A stretch of DNA of 64,000 bases from Aequorivita sp. CIP111184 (GTDB lineage Bacteria > Bacteroidota > Bacteroidia > Flavobacteriales > Flavobacteriaceae), in assembly GCF_900489465.1 (NCBI RefSeq), contig NZ_UEFQ01000013.1, positions 310,001 to 374,000 on the forward strand. The letters run 5' to 3'. Positions within the stretch are counted from its first letter, which is position 1; every line of letters starts with the position of its first letter. Of this stretch, positions 1-7,991 are shown piece after piece. The translations under genes were made by a program, and so were the position numbers. The notes under the pieces are model-generated. The model was not told where the DNA came from, searched no databases, and saw nothing but the letters and a program-made list of their open reading frames with translations.

Positions 1-730
1 TTGGCGCAGGAGTAGGTGCACAAAAAATTTCAGGCGGTGTAGTATCTCCACCAGTAGTAACTGTAAAAGTACATCCTGATTCCACTGCTGGATTATAAAC
101 CGTAGTATTATCGCTTACCCAGTTTGCTCTATTATTTACAATTGCCCTAATATCAGCTGCTGTTCCTACAACGGCACCACCTGCCAATACACAGCTAAAC
201 TGCCAGTTATCTGCCTCAGGGACTAACCTTACTGCGGTAGTACCAGTAACCAAAGCATTTGGAAGGGCCGAAGTAGAATTGCTATTTGCAACACCATCCC
301 AATTTGCATCATCACCTCCAGCTGTTATATCGTTGGACTGCATACCAGCAATAAATACTGGAGTAGCGGTGGACCCTTGAATAGCAAAAATTTGATCCCC
401 AATGGAACTATAAGAAGCTGGTGCCAACGGAGCCATATTTATTGTTACAACATCACCAGCGCTTCTAGCTAAACCAGAAGTCCAAGTAAACTCACCATCA
501 CCATTGGTGGCAAAAAATCCAGTGCCATCATTCCAACCCATATCAGTAAAAATAATGGTAGTGGCGGCGTCAATATCCTTGAGAAGAACAAAAGTCACAT
601 TATCATCAGCGCTTAACGCATAATCTGTATTACTGCCTATAAAAGCAATATCTCCTGCGGTTAAAGCTGTTTGGCTATTGCTTATGAACGTTGCAAAAAG
701 CAATAAAATTAATAGGGTAATTTTTTTCAT
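1..730 (-). CDS. Secreted surface protein, 3' end beyond the window
   Basis: The frame opens with ATG at 730 and stays open for 243 codons to the left edge, so the C-terminus is missing. The first 20 residues are a Sec signal peptide: two lysines after Met, a run of Leu/Ile/Phe, and a likely cut after SNSQ. The mature part begins with LTAGDIAFIG and contains FTDMGWNDG, a pattern I associate with secreted Bacteroidota proteins of unknown role. Near the edge DTTPPEIFCAP resembles the linker that leads into HYR-type adhesion repeats. A type IX sorting domain may follow outside the window. It lies 64 bp behind the tail-collar gene on the same strand without an obvious promoter, so co-transcription is likely. 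Confidence 0.75.
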   Translation of the reverse strand, partial: MKKITLLILLLFATFISNSQTALTAGDIAFIGSNTDYALSADDNVTFVLLKDIDAATTIIFTDMGWNDGTGFFATNGDGEFTWTSGLARSAGDVVTINMAPLAPASYSSIGDQIFAIQGSTATPVFIAGMQSNDITAGGDDANWDGVANSNSTSALPNALVTGTTAVRLVPEADNWQFSCVLAGGAVVGTAADIRAIVNNRANWVSDNTTVYNPAVESGCTFTVTTGGDTTPPEIFCAPTPAP

Positions 731-794
731 GATTTTTTAATTTTTAGGTAAGTTCAATCTGGGGAGATTTTATTATTAAAGTGGTTCTAATTCA

Positions 795-1310
795 TTAGTT
801 TCTTGAAGGAAAAACACCTTGTAATGCAATAATATATCGTATTACCATATAAGGCTGCATATTGTTTATAGGTTGCCCGCCTCCATTATTTGCTACTGCA
901 GCACCTGACATTACTACGTTTGAAGAGGTACCAAAAGCATTGGTACCATCTCCAGCAATAAAAGCACCCGATGGATCATCAGAAGTTCCTTCATCCTTAG
1001 CATTTATGGCATGACCATGAGATGGCATTTGTGAAAGGGCTATTGTATTCGTTTCACTACCAGATTTTTGCCCTTGTGGCCTCGTGCTAAGGCCAGGGCC
1101 TGTGCCTGTGTGTAAACCAACTCTACCCCTCATGTCCGGAAGCGCAAAGGTTGTTCTCCCGTCACCTCCATATATTGTACCTATTAAAGAAAAAAGAGCT
1201 TGGTATGAATTTATTGGCAATAATTGGCCGTCACAATTGGCCCAGCTTCGTGGCGCAAAATTTCCAGCAAACATGGAAATTTCTGCTATAGTTGGATCTG
1301 AAATTGACAT
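795..1310 (-). CDS. Phage tail-collar domain protein (MdpB type), copy 1
   Basis: 171 residues, no signal peptide. The N-terminal motif FAPRSWANCDGQLLPI, then LFSLIGTIYGGDGRTTF and LPDMRGRV, is the signature of the tail-collar fold (PF07484) found in short tail fibres and in the microcystin-dependent protein family. SQMPSHGH follows near residue 95, and the C-terminus ends in a Gly/Asn-rich stretch plus MQPYMVIRYIIALQG. It is the second of two adjacent paralogues that are nearly identical in their last 75 residues. No capsid, portal, terminase or integrase gene is nearby, so this is the host-encoded type. The biological role of such free-standing copies is unknown; surface display or a contractile-particle tip are possibilities. 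Confidence 0.85.
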   Translation of the reverse strand: MSISDPTIAEISMFAGNFAPRSWANCDGQLLPINSYQALFSLIGTIYGGDGRTTFALPDMRGRVGLHTGTGPGLSTRPQGQKSGSETNTIALSQMPSHGHAINAKDEGTSDDPSGAFIAGDGTNAFGTSSNVVMSGAAVANNGGGQPINNMQPYMVIRYIIALQGVFPSRN

Positions 1311-1341
1311 AATATTTTTTTTTAAAATTAATTATTGTGGT

Positions 1342-1857
1342 TTAATTTCTTGATGGAAAAATACCTTGCAACGCAATAATATAGCGTACTACCAAATAAG
1401 GTTGCATATTATTAATTGGCTGGCCTCCCCCATTATTTGCTACAGCAGCGCTTGACATTACTACATTTGAAGAGGTGCTAAAAGCATTGGTTCCATCTCC
1501 AGCAATAAAAGCACCCGATGGATCATCAGAAGTTCCTTCATCCTTAGCATTTATGGCATGGCCATGAGATGGCATTTGGGCAAGTGTCATTATATTGGTT
1601 TCTACCCCAGATCTTTCTCCCTGCGTGCGCGTGCTAAGTCCAGGCCCAGAGCCTGTATGTACCGCAACTCTCCCTCTTAATTCTGGGAGTCCGAAAGTAG
1701 TTCTGCCGTCACCACCATAAATAGTACCTATTAAAGAAAATAAGGCTGTGTTCTGTGAAATTGCTTGTAATTGACCATCACAATTGGCCCAGCTTCGTGG
1801 CGCAAAATTTCCACCAAACATGGAAATTTCTGCAATGGTTGGATCGTAAATTGACAT
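1342..1857 (-). CDS. Phage tail-collar domain protein (MdpB type), copy 2
   Basis: 171 residues, the same length and motif order as its neighbour: FAPRSWANCDGQLQAI, LFSLIGTIYGGDGRTTF, LPELRGRV, AQMPSHGH and MQPYLVVRYIIALQG. Differences between the two concentrate in residues 30-95, while the segment after PSHGHAINAKDEG is almost unchanged. This points to a tandem duplication followed by divergence of the first half or homogenisation of the second. The genes are 31 bp apart on one strand and form a likely operon running left from about 2442. Product function is not established. Confidence 0.85.
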   Translation of the reverse strand: MSIYDPTIAEISMFGGNFAPRSWANCDGQLQAISQNTALFSLIGTIYGGDGRTTFGLPELRGRVAVHTGSGPGLSTRTQGERSGVETNIMTLAQMPSHGHAINAKDEGTSDDPSGAFIAGDGTNAFSTSSNVVMSSAAVANNGGGQPINNMQPYLVVRYIIALQGIFPSRN

Positions 1858-1890
1858 AATATATAATTTGAATTAGTTAGTAAAATATGA

Positions 1891-2442
1891 TTAGACTGAA
1901 AGGTTAAAATTAATAGTAGCTTCACCTAAAAAGGTTTCTTTTCGCGGGAATAATTTTTCGCCCAGATTCCTGTTTTTGGCCCAATGGTCACTTGTTATGT
2001 GTGCGCCATTTTCAGTTAAAGCCAATTCCGTAAAATAAGTGCTTTCTGAGTTTGAAACTTTAAAATAAATACGCGCACTCTTGCCTTCTTCTTTATTTGG
2101 AAAATCGGTTATAAACTCATATTTGCCATTTTCGTCTGTTTGTAATTTTGCGCGATGTCTATATTTACAGGAGTTTGGGGAAAGATGCCAAACCTCAACA
2201 GTTGCATTCCTTAAAGGTGTAACGCCGTCTATTTCATAGATAATTCCATTCACAACAACTGGATTGCCATTGAAAAAATCTTTTCTTAAGTCGCTTTTGG
2301 TTTCTGCATAAGGGTTATAGCCCAAAAAGGGGCTTTCTGAAGTAGTAAAGGCACTTGTTAATGTGGGGGTTAATACAGCTAAACCCGTTATGGCAAAAGC
2401 AGAATTGCGCATAAAGAGTCTTCGCGAAGTAGTGTTTTTCAT
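1891..2442 (-). CDS. Tat-exported intradiol-dioxygenase-like protein, probably non-catalytic
   Basis: 183 residues. The N-terminus has a twin-arginine motif (SRRLFMRNS) and a hydrophobic stretch ending near TSAF, so export through Tat is expected. The body follows the intradiol ring-cleavage dioxygenase fold: VVNGIIYEIDGVTPLRNATV, VEVWHLSP, LQTDENGKYEFITDFP. Active members bind iron with two Tyr and two His, the His pair lying in an RPaHiHf motif after the TDxxGxY block. Here that place reads SARIYFKV with no histidine, and the second Tyr position (PxxY) reads PNKEEG. Family membership is visible; catechol cleavage is unlikely. It is the first gene of the group with the two tail-collar proteins. 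Confidence 0.7.
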   Translation of the reverse strand: MKNTTSRRLFMRNSAFAITGLAVLTPTLTSAFTTSESPFLGYNPYAETKSDLRKDFFNGNPVVVNGIIYEIDGVTPLRNATVEVWHLSPNSCKYRHRAKLQTDENGKYEFITDFPNKEEGKSARIYFKVSNSESTYFTELALTENGAHITSDHWAKNRNLGEKLFPRKETFLGEATINFNLSV

Positions 2443-2625
2443 AATTTGGTTAGTTAGATTTTAAGAATCAACTAATTAAAAATTTAACAAATAATTTTGA
2501 AAAAGTTAACGCATAAATATTTGATATTGCAAGTTATAAGATAATGGTTAAACCTATATACGTAGTAACACGTAAATTAAATTGTTCTATTTAGATGTAT
2601 ATTAGCGGTGCTAAAAAAACAAAAT

Positions 2626-3660
2626 ATGCCTACCATTGCTAAAAAAAAACTAGCTGAAATCACTCAAAACTTACTTTCTGAAAATATTGAGAATGCTTTT
2701 TTAAAAAAAACATTAGAAGAGCTAAAACTACTTTTGGTAGAAGTTTCTGGGCTAAATCAGGAAGCTGCCGTTAACTCCGAAAATATATTTTTATCCTCCG
2801 GAAAAGCAATTGGCCCCAAGTGGGCGGGAATGTGCCTTGAAGACATTCCCCGAACACATAAATTCATAAAAGCTATTCAACAAGCAGTACAGGAAACTCT
2901 CAAAAAAAATCCCCAAAAACCTGTTACCATTCTCTACGCGGGCACAGGGCCTTTTGCAACATTGGTATTACCATTATTATCTCTTTACAAACCTTCGGAA
3001 TTACAACTTATTTTGCTGGAAGTAAACACAATTAGCATTGAAAGCTTAAAAAGAATAATAAAAGGTTTTGATGTTTTTGAATATATAAAGGCTATTTATC
3101 ATTGTGATGCTTCAAATTTTATAGTCCCTTCAGAATTTGATGCAGACATACTTTTAATAGAATGTATGCAACACGCACTGCTTCGCGAACCGCAAGTGGG
3201 TATTTCCTATAATCTTTTACCGCAAATGAAAAAAGAAGCGGTTTTGATTCCCGAAGAAATTTCGCTGCATTTGGCACTAATTGATACAGAAAAAAAAGAT
3301 GAATATTTAGCAATAGAAAACAACGAAGAAAATAGGGATTATTACAAAAATTCCGAAGCCGTTTTTACGCTCAACAAAATTGAAATAATTGAGAACTGTA
3401 CTAATTTTAAAAAAGAAGGTTTTCAATTTCCTGAAAAAGAAACTCATTTTTCCGAAGAGCAACTCAGTAATCATGACCTAATTGGAGTTTCAACAGAAAT
3501 TACAATATTTAAAAATATCTCATTGAATACTGATGAAAGCGGACTTACAGTTCCATTATTATTAGCAGATTTAAACCACGATCAATCTGTAATTGGAGCC
3601 AAAACACAATATATTGTAGGTTCAGAACCAGGCCTTGAAGCTCAATTGGTTCGATCTTAA
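2626..3660 (+). CDS. PRMT-like class I SAM-dependent methyltransferase
   Basis: 344 residues from ATG 2626; an in-frame GTG at 2608 would add six residues (MLKKQN) and cannot be excluded. Motif I appears as ILYAGTGPFATLVLPLL around residue 106, followed by an acidic end of strand 2 (LILLEVN). DADILLIECMQHALL near residue 177 and LPQMKKEAVLIPEEISL resemble the double-E region and the pre-strand-6 segment of protein arginine methyltransferases. The substrate is unknown. It is transcribed away from the Tat/tail-collar group and is followed by a 132-bp spacer with a new promoter, so it is probably monocistronic. Confidence 0.6.
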   Translation: MPTIAKKKLAEITQNLLSENIENAFLKKTLEELKLLLVEVSGLNQEAAVNSENIFLSSGKAIGPKWAGMCLEDIPRTHKFIKAIQQAVQETLKKNPQKPVTILYAGTGPFATLVLPLLSLYKPSELQLILLEVNTISIESLKRIIKGFDVFEYIKAIYHCDASNFIVPSEFDADILLIECMQHALLREPQVGISYNLLPQMKKEAVLIPEEISLHLALIDTEKKDEYLAIENNEENRDYYKNSEAVFTLNKIEIIENCTNFKKEGFQFPEKETHFSEEQLSNHDLIGVSTEITIFKNISLNTDESGLTVPLLLADLNHDQSVIGAKTQYIVGSEPGLEAQLVRS

Positions 3661-3762
3661 ACCGTGTTTTCTACTTTTATGAAATAATCTGTAAAATTGT
3701 TTCAGCATCATTTTACTTTTTTTGAACAAGCATTGTATGAATGTGCAAGTGTTATAATTCAA

Positions 3763-3770
3763 TACCTTTG
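3763..3770 (+). promoter_or_regulatory. Bacteroidota -7 promoter element
   Basis: TACCTTTG matches the TAnnTTTG -7 consensus and lies 22 bp before the histidine kinase start. No convincing TTG/TTTG -33 element is seen at the expected spacing. Confidence 0.45.
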
Positions 3771-3792
3771 AAAAAAGTTTGAAGTTGTTTTT

Positions 3793-4881
3793 ATGACATT
3801 GGAGAAAAACCTTAAAGAACGAATTAAAGAGCTTACATGTTTGTATGAAGTCTCTTCCATTATTGTAAATAACGATTATAAGGAGCTGGACAAAACCCTT
3901 TTTTCCATTGCCCTGAGCCTTCGAAAATCATTGCAATACAGCAAAAATGCTACTGTAGAAATCATTTCAGAACCCTATCATCTCATATCGTCTGCACTTC
4001 CGTCTAAAACCGTTTCTATTGAGAGTACTATCAACGTTTTTAACGAACCCAAAGGCTTCATTAAAATTCACTACCCTGCAAAAAAATTCACTAAAAAAGA
4101 TTTTTTAACCGAAGAGAAAAAATTGCTAAAAAACGTGGCAATCAATGTTGGTGATTTATTGGAACGGGTAGCGATTCGCGAAAACGAAGCCGTCGTAAAG
4201 CGGAAAATGGAGCACGCAGACCGACTCGGTATTTTAGGCGAAATAACTGCAGGAATAGCACACGAACTCAACACACCGCTCGCCAATATTTTAGGCTTTG
4301 CGGAACTGTTGAAAAGTAAAGAAACTGATAATACGCAAACCAGTAAAGACATTGATAAAATTATAAACAGTGCCATTTTTTCACGTGAAGTGGTAAAAAA
4401 ACTAATGTTCTTCGCGTGCGAAATGCCGCAAAATCTAGGACAGACAGACATCGTTCCCGTTATTAACGAAGCCATGAATTTGCTGGATCCAACGTTTAAA
4501 AAGAACGAGGTAAAATATAAGGTCACACTTCCAAAAGGAGAAGTTTTACTGAAAGCAGATACTATTCAATTAACGCAGGTTATATTCAACCTTGTTTTAA
4601 ATGCAATCTATTTTTCACCCAAAGATGGTTTAATAAAAATCACTTTGGAAGAAACGAAAAAGAAAATAATACTAAAAATTTCTGACGAAGGTCCCGGTAT
4701 TTCTGCTGGAAATGTTCAAAAAATTTTTCAGCCCTTTTTCACAACAAAAACCGTTGGCGATGGTTCTGGTTTGGGCTTGAGCGTTGTTCACGGAATAATT
4801 AGAAGTCACCGCGGAACAATAGATTATCAACCAAATATTCCCACGGGAGCCACTTTTATTATTACTTTTCCAAAACAATAA
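3793..4881 (+). CDS. Cytosolic sensor histidine kinase
   Basis: 362 residues with no transmembrane segment. Residues 1-140 look like a GAF-type sensory domain (LYEVSSIIVNN at the start, IRENEAVVKRKM linker helix at the end). The HisKA box is HELNTPLANILGF with the phospho-accepting His at residue 157. The ATPase domain shows the N box NLVLNAIYFS (about 266), G1 DEGPGIS (about 298) and G2 GDGSGLGLSVV (about 322). It is separated by 5 bp from the sigma-54 response regulator downstream, so the two form a cognate two-component pair. The signal is cytoplasmic or arrives through a partner; its nature cannot be read from the sequence. Confidence 0.9.
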   Translation: MTLEKNLKERIKELTCLYEVSSIIVNNDYKELDKTLFSIALSLRKSLQYSKNATVEIISEPYHLISSALPSKTVSIESTINVFNEPKGFIKIHYPAKKFTKKDFLTEEKKLLKNVAINVGDLLERVAIRENEAVVKRKMEHADRLGILGEITAGIAHELNTPLANILGFAELLKSKETDNTQTSKDIDKIINSAIFSREVVKKLMFFACEMPQNLGQTDIVPVINEAMNLLDPTFKKNEVKYKVTLPKGEVLLKADTIQLTQVIFNLVLNAIYFSPKDGLIKITLEETKKKIILKISDEGPGISAGNVQKIFQPFFTTKTVGDGSGLGLSVVHGIIRSHRGTIDYQPNIPTGATFIITFPKQ

Positions 4882-4886
4882 AACCA

Positions 4887-6203
4887 ATGCTTCAAAAGGA
4901 AAATATACTTATTGTAGATGATGACATCAATATTTTGGAACTGCTCCAAAGGCATTTGCATTCGCTTGATTATCACACATACAAAGCAATTTCCGTTAAA
5001 GAAGCCGTCGCCATTTTGCGCGATACAGAAATAGATTTATTGATAACCGATTTAAAAATGCCCGAAGTGGATGGCTTCCAACTCATTCAATTTGCTTCGG
5101 AACATTACCCAAATATGCCAAAACTGGTGGTTACAGGCTATCCTTCAATACAAGACGCACTTTCTGCCATAAAATCTGGCGCGGTAGATTATTTGGTGAA
5201 GCCATTTACAAAGGAAGAATTGAAACAGAGTGTTTTGAAATCGCTTTCCACAAAAAAGAAACGAAAAACCGCAACCGAAACTGCTGAAACAAAAAAATAC
5301 AACGAAATAATTGGCGAAAGTGAAGTCATTAAAAATGTAACCCAAATAATTGATCGTGTAAAAGACAACAAAGCTACCATTTATATTAGTGGCGAAAGTG
5401 GGACGGGAAAAGAACTCGTGGCACGTTCAATTCATTATAACGGCAAGTTTTCACGTGCGCCTTTTATTGCAGTAAATTGCGGCGGAATTCCCGAAAATCT
5501 TTTGGAATCTGAACTTTTTGGGTACATAAAAGGCGCCTTCACCGGTGCTAACGATAATAGAGAAGGATTTTTCCAAGCGGCGGAAGGAGGTACTATTTTT
5601 CTAGATGAAATTGGTAATGCCTCATTAGCAGTCCAATCTAGACTTTTGCGGGTTTTACAGGAAAAGGAAGTAGTAAAAGTAGGTGCCCGTAAAAGTGAAA
5701 AAATTGACATCCGCGTTATTGCCGCCACCAATAGCAATCTGAAAGAAATGATTGCAAAAGAAACTTTTCGTGAAGATCTCTTTTATAGATTAACAGTTGT
5801 TGAAATCGAGGTGCCACCGCTTCGAGAGCGAAAGGAAGATATTCCATTGCTGGCTGATAAATTCCTCTTTAAATATGGCAATGAATATAAGGACCGCTAC
5901 ATTACTTTAGATACTGAAGCGCTAGCACTTTTACAGCGTTATGATTGGCCCGGCAATATTCGTGAACTTGAAAACGTGATTCAGCGCGCTGTGATTATGT
6001 GCGACAGGACCATAGGTGTAAAAGATTTGCCCGACACCTTAAAATATCAAATAGACTTCCCCAAAGATAGCTTACTTTCATTAAAGGAAATGGAGAAAAA
6101 GTATATTGAAAAAGTACTTGCAGCAACAAATAATAACCAAACTAAAGCCGCAGAAATTCTTAAAATTGACCGGAAAACACTTCGCGGAAAAACGAAAGAA
6201 TAG
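4887..6203 (+). CDS. Sigma-54-dependent response regulator, NtrC family
   Basis: 438 residues. A receiver domain occupies 1-120 with the phosphorylated Asp at about residue 55 (ITDLKMPEVDGF) and the conserved Lys in LVKPF. The AAA+ domain has Walker A GESGTGKE (about 169), the sigma-54 contact loop GAFTGA (about 216), Walker B GGTIFLDEI and the arginine-finger region FREDLFYRL. A Fis-type helix-turn-helix ends the protein (NNNQTKAAEILKIDRKTL). The tail after the HTH is short, yet complete for the family. A sigma-54 promoter with upstream direct repeats lies 170 bp behind its stop codon, making the downstream genes its most likely target. Confidence 0.95.
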   Translation: MLQKENILIVDDDINILELLQRHLHSLDYHTYKAISVKEAVAILRDTEIDLLITDLKMPEVDGFQLIQFASEHYPNMPKLVVTGYPSIQDALSAIKSGAVDYLVKPFTKEELKQSVLKSLSTKKKRKTATETAETKKYNEIIGESEVIKNVTQIIDRVKDNKATIYISGESGTGKELVARSIHYNGKFSRAPFIAVNCGGIPENLLESELFGYIKGAFTGANDNREGFFQAAEGGTIFLDEIGNASLAVQSRLLRVLQEKEVVKVGARKSEKIDIRVIAATNSNLKEMIAKETFREDLFYRLTVVEIEVPPLRERKEDIPLLADKFLFKYGNEYKDRYITLDTEALALLQRYDWPGNIRELENVIQRAVIMCDRTIGVKDLPDTLKYQIDFPKDSLLSLKEMEKKYIEKVLAATNNNQTKAAEILKIDRKTLRGKTKE

Positions 6204-6214
6204 ATTTTTCCAAC

Positions 6215-6249
6215 TTCTCAATACTCAGTACTCAATTCTCACTACTAAA
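6215..6249. repeat. Period-7 degenerate micro-repeat, five units
   Basis: Five consecutive 7-mers lie directly behind the regulator stop codon: TTCTCAA, TACTCAG, TACTCAA, TTCTCAC, TACTAAA. The same heptamer family occurs in reverse orientation at 8409-8429, and a different heptamer family at 10298-10383, each time right after a stop codon. Confidence 0.7.
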
Positions 6250-6260
6250 TAGGGTAATCT

Positions 6261-6287
6261 CTCCCCAACGAGGAAAATACTCCCCAA
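6261..6287 (+). promoter_or_regulatory. Candidate enhancer site for the sigma-54 activator
   Basis: Two direct copies of CTCCCCAA start at 6261 and 6280, 19 bp apart, in an otherwise AT-rich spacer. They lie about 90-115 bp upstream of the -24/-12 promoter, the usual distance for activator binding sites of this class. That the neighbouring NtrC-type regulator binds here is inference. Confidence 0.4.
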
Positions 6288-6375
6288 TTACTTCTTCATA
6301 AATATTTCATCTAAAAATATTTAAACATCTATTTATTAATTAGTTAAGTATTCATTGTAAAATAATTTATGTTGA

Positions 6376-6391
6376 TGGCACACCCATTGCC
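6376..6391 (+). promoter_or_regulatory. Sigma-54 (-24/-12) promoter
   Basis: TGGCAC, five bases (ACCCA), then TTGCC: this fits the TGGCAC-N5-TTGCW consensus except for the last base and keeps the invariant GG-N10-GC spacing. The expected start point is near 6402, 17 bp before the ATG at 6419. It directly follows the gene for a sigma-54 activator, which strengthens the call. Confidence 0.8.
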
Positions 6392-6418
6392 AATAGGAAT
6401 TGCAAACAATAAGTAACT

Positions 6419-6592
6419 ATGAATACAAATCCTATAAATCTTTGCCCTAATTGTGCGCATGCTCCTTATTGTGTGTTGACGCATAACAAAAGTGTGGTGT
6501 TTGCGTGTAGCGAATTTGATGAGCTACAGTACCAAGCCCCTATGCCAATAATAAACATTAAAAAAAGGAAACCAGAACTGGTAACAGTTTAA
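6419..6592 (+). CDS. Small cysteine protein, possible metal binder
   Basis: 57 residues, ATG 6419 to TAA 6590. Four cysteines are spaced C9-PN-C12, C18 and C30 in an N-terminal half that reads NLCPNCAHAPYCVL; the C-terminal half ends in a basic patch (NIKKRKPELV). The arrangement suggests a zinc or iron-sulfur site. It is the first gene behind the sigma-54 promoter and ends 13 bp before the glutamate dehydrogenase start, so both should be on one transcript. I do not recognise a named family; a redox or metal sensor for the operon is speculation. Confidence 0.7.
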   Translation: MNTNPINLCPNCAHAPYCVLTHNKSVVFACSEFDELQYQAPMPIINIKKRKPELVTV

Positions 6593-6605
6593 AAAATTAA
6601 TTAAA

Positions 6606-7901
6606 ATGATAAACTCACAAACAGTGAAAAAACCCAAACCTGTAAAAAGAGGAATGTTAGACAACGTGTTGGAACAATTCAACAGTGCCGCAGACTTAAT
6701 AAATCTGAACCCAAACGTTCGCAAAATTCTTAGTATTACCAATACGGAAATCATTATTCACTTTCCAGTGAGAATGGATAATGGCGAAGTAGAAATATTT
6801 ACCGGCTACCGCGTGCAGCACAATAACGCACTCGGTCCTTACAAAGGCGGTCTTCGTTACCATCCAACAGTAGACATAGATGCTGCACGTGCTTTGGCAA
6901 TGTGGATGACATGGAAAACATCTTTGGCAGGTTTGCCTTACGGAGGTGCGAAAGGAGGTATTCAGATTGATCCATCAAAATATTCTAAAAGTGAATTGGA
7001 GCGCATTACGCGCAGATTCACTTATGCTTTAGGTGAAAATATTGGCCCTGAGCACGATATTCCAGCGCCAGATGTAAATACTAACGACCAAACCATGGCG
7101 TGGATTGCTGACACCTATATGAGTACAAAAAGCACAAGTGAGCGTTCAAAAAATCAGCACGTAGTTACGGGAAAACCTGTAGGTAGTGGTGGTTTGGAAG
7201 GTCGTGACCGTGCAACAGGCTACGGTGTGTTTTTAACTATTAAATTTTGGGCCGAAAAAAACAATGAAACCCTAAAAGGAAAAACATTCATCGTTCAGGG
7301 ATTTGGAAACGTGGGCTATTGGGCCGCGCATTTCCTTGAAAACGAAGGCGCAAAAATGGTGGGTGTACAAGATGCCTTCGGAAGTGTTCAAAACAAAGAA
7401 GGAATTACCGTAGAAGATCTTTTTAACTACGGAAAAGCCAATAATGGTAGTATCGTAGATTTCCCAGAAGCTACTGCTATGGATGGTAAAAATTTCTTTG
7501 GTTTGGATTGTGATATCTGTATTCCTGCAGCATTAGGAAACCAGATTACAAAGGAGAATGCACATTCAATAAAAGCTACTTTAATTGCTGAAGGCGCCAA
7601 TGGCCCAACAGATGTTGAAGGAGAAAAAATACTTATTGAGCGTGGCATCACTATTATTCCAGACATTATGTGCAACTCCGGTGGCGTAATAGGGAGTTAT
7701 TTTGAATGGCTTCAAAACCGTAATGGAGAGCTATGGCAAATGGATGAGATCTTGGAAAAACTGGAGAAAAAACTTCGATCTACCTTCAAGAAAGTCACCG
7801 CCTATTCCGAAGAAAATGGAGTGGATATGCGCACTGCCGCTTTTGCAATTGCAATAGAGCGAATTGAAAAAGCATACATTTTAAGAGGGATTTTCCCATA
7901 A
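6606..7901 (+). CDS. Glu/Leu/Phe/Val-type dehydrogenase, probable glutamate dehydrogenase
   Basis: 431 residues. The enzyme interconverts glutamate and 2-oxoglutarate plus ammonium using NAD(P). The substrate site is GPYKGGLRYHP near residue 78, with the catalytic Lys in GGAKGGI near residue 116 and PAPDVNT near 155. The Rossmann motif GFGNVG starts near residue 232. It belongs to the short catabolic-type subfamily and is clearly different from the second enzyme at 25463-26806. Co-transcription with the cysteine protein behind a sigma-54 promoter, and with transhydrogenase genes downstream, suggests a role in balancing nitrogen assimilation with NAD(P)H supply. Cofactor preference cannot be fixed from sequence alone. 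Confidence 0.93.
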   Translation: MINSQTVKKPKPVKRGMLDNVLEQFNSAADLINLNPNVRKILSITNTEIIIHFPVRMDNGEVEIFTGYRVQHNNALGPYKGGLRYHPTVDIDAARALAMWMTWKTSLAGLPYGGAKGGIQIDPSKYSKSELERITRRFTYALGENIGPEHDIPAPDVNTNDQTMAWIADTYMSTKSTSERSKNQHVVTGKPVGSGGLEGRDRATGYGVFLTIKFWAEKNNETLKGKTFIVQGFGNVGYWAAHFLENEGAKMVGVQDAFGSVQNKEGITVEDLFNYGKANNGSIVDFPEATAMDGKNFFGLDCDICIPAALGNQITKENAHSIKATLIAEGANGPTDVEGEKILIERGITIIPDIMCNSGGVIGSYFEWLQNRNGELWQMDEILEKLEKKLRSTFKKVTAYSEENGVDMRTAAFAIAIERIEKAYILRGIFP

Positions 7902-7917
7902 TCGAACTGAACCAATA

Positions 7918-7969
7918 AAGGTGGAACATCTATTCTTAACCGTCATTAATGGCAAGGATGTTCCACCTT
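7918..7969 (+). other. Intercistronic hairpin with 13-bp perfect stem
   Basis: AAGGTGGAACATC at 7918-7930 is the exact reverse complement of 7957-7969, enclosing a 26-nt loop. No T-run follows, so it is not a standard terminator. It could trim or stabilise the upstream glutamate dehydrogenase message and lower expression of the genes behind it. Confidence 0.6.
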
Positions 7970-7991
7970 AAATAATAATGAAATAGAAATC

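Noticed and set aside
1084-1353. Open frame on the plus strand opposite the first tail-collar gene
   Set aside because: It mirrors a well-supported gene, has no recognisable motif and results from codon bias on the other strand.
795-2442. Prophage or contractile injection system
   Set aside because: Only the tail-collar genes point that way; no sheath, tube, baseplate, capsid or integrase gene is visible up to the left edge.
1891-2442. Active catechol or protocatechuate dioxygenase
   Set aside because: The iron-binding histidines and one tyrosine are absent, and no aromatic degradation genes are nearby.
4071-4526. Minus-strand frame of 151 codons inside the histidine kinase
   Set aside because: Fully contained in a gene with all kinase motifs; low-complexity serine/phenylalanine content typical of an antisense shadow.
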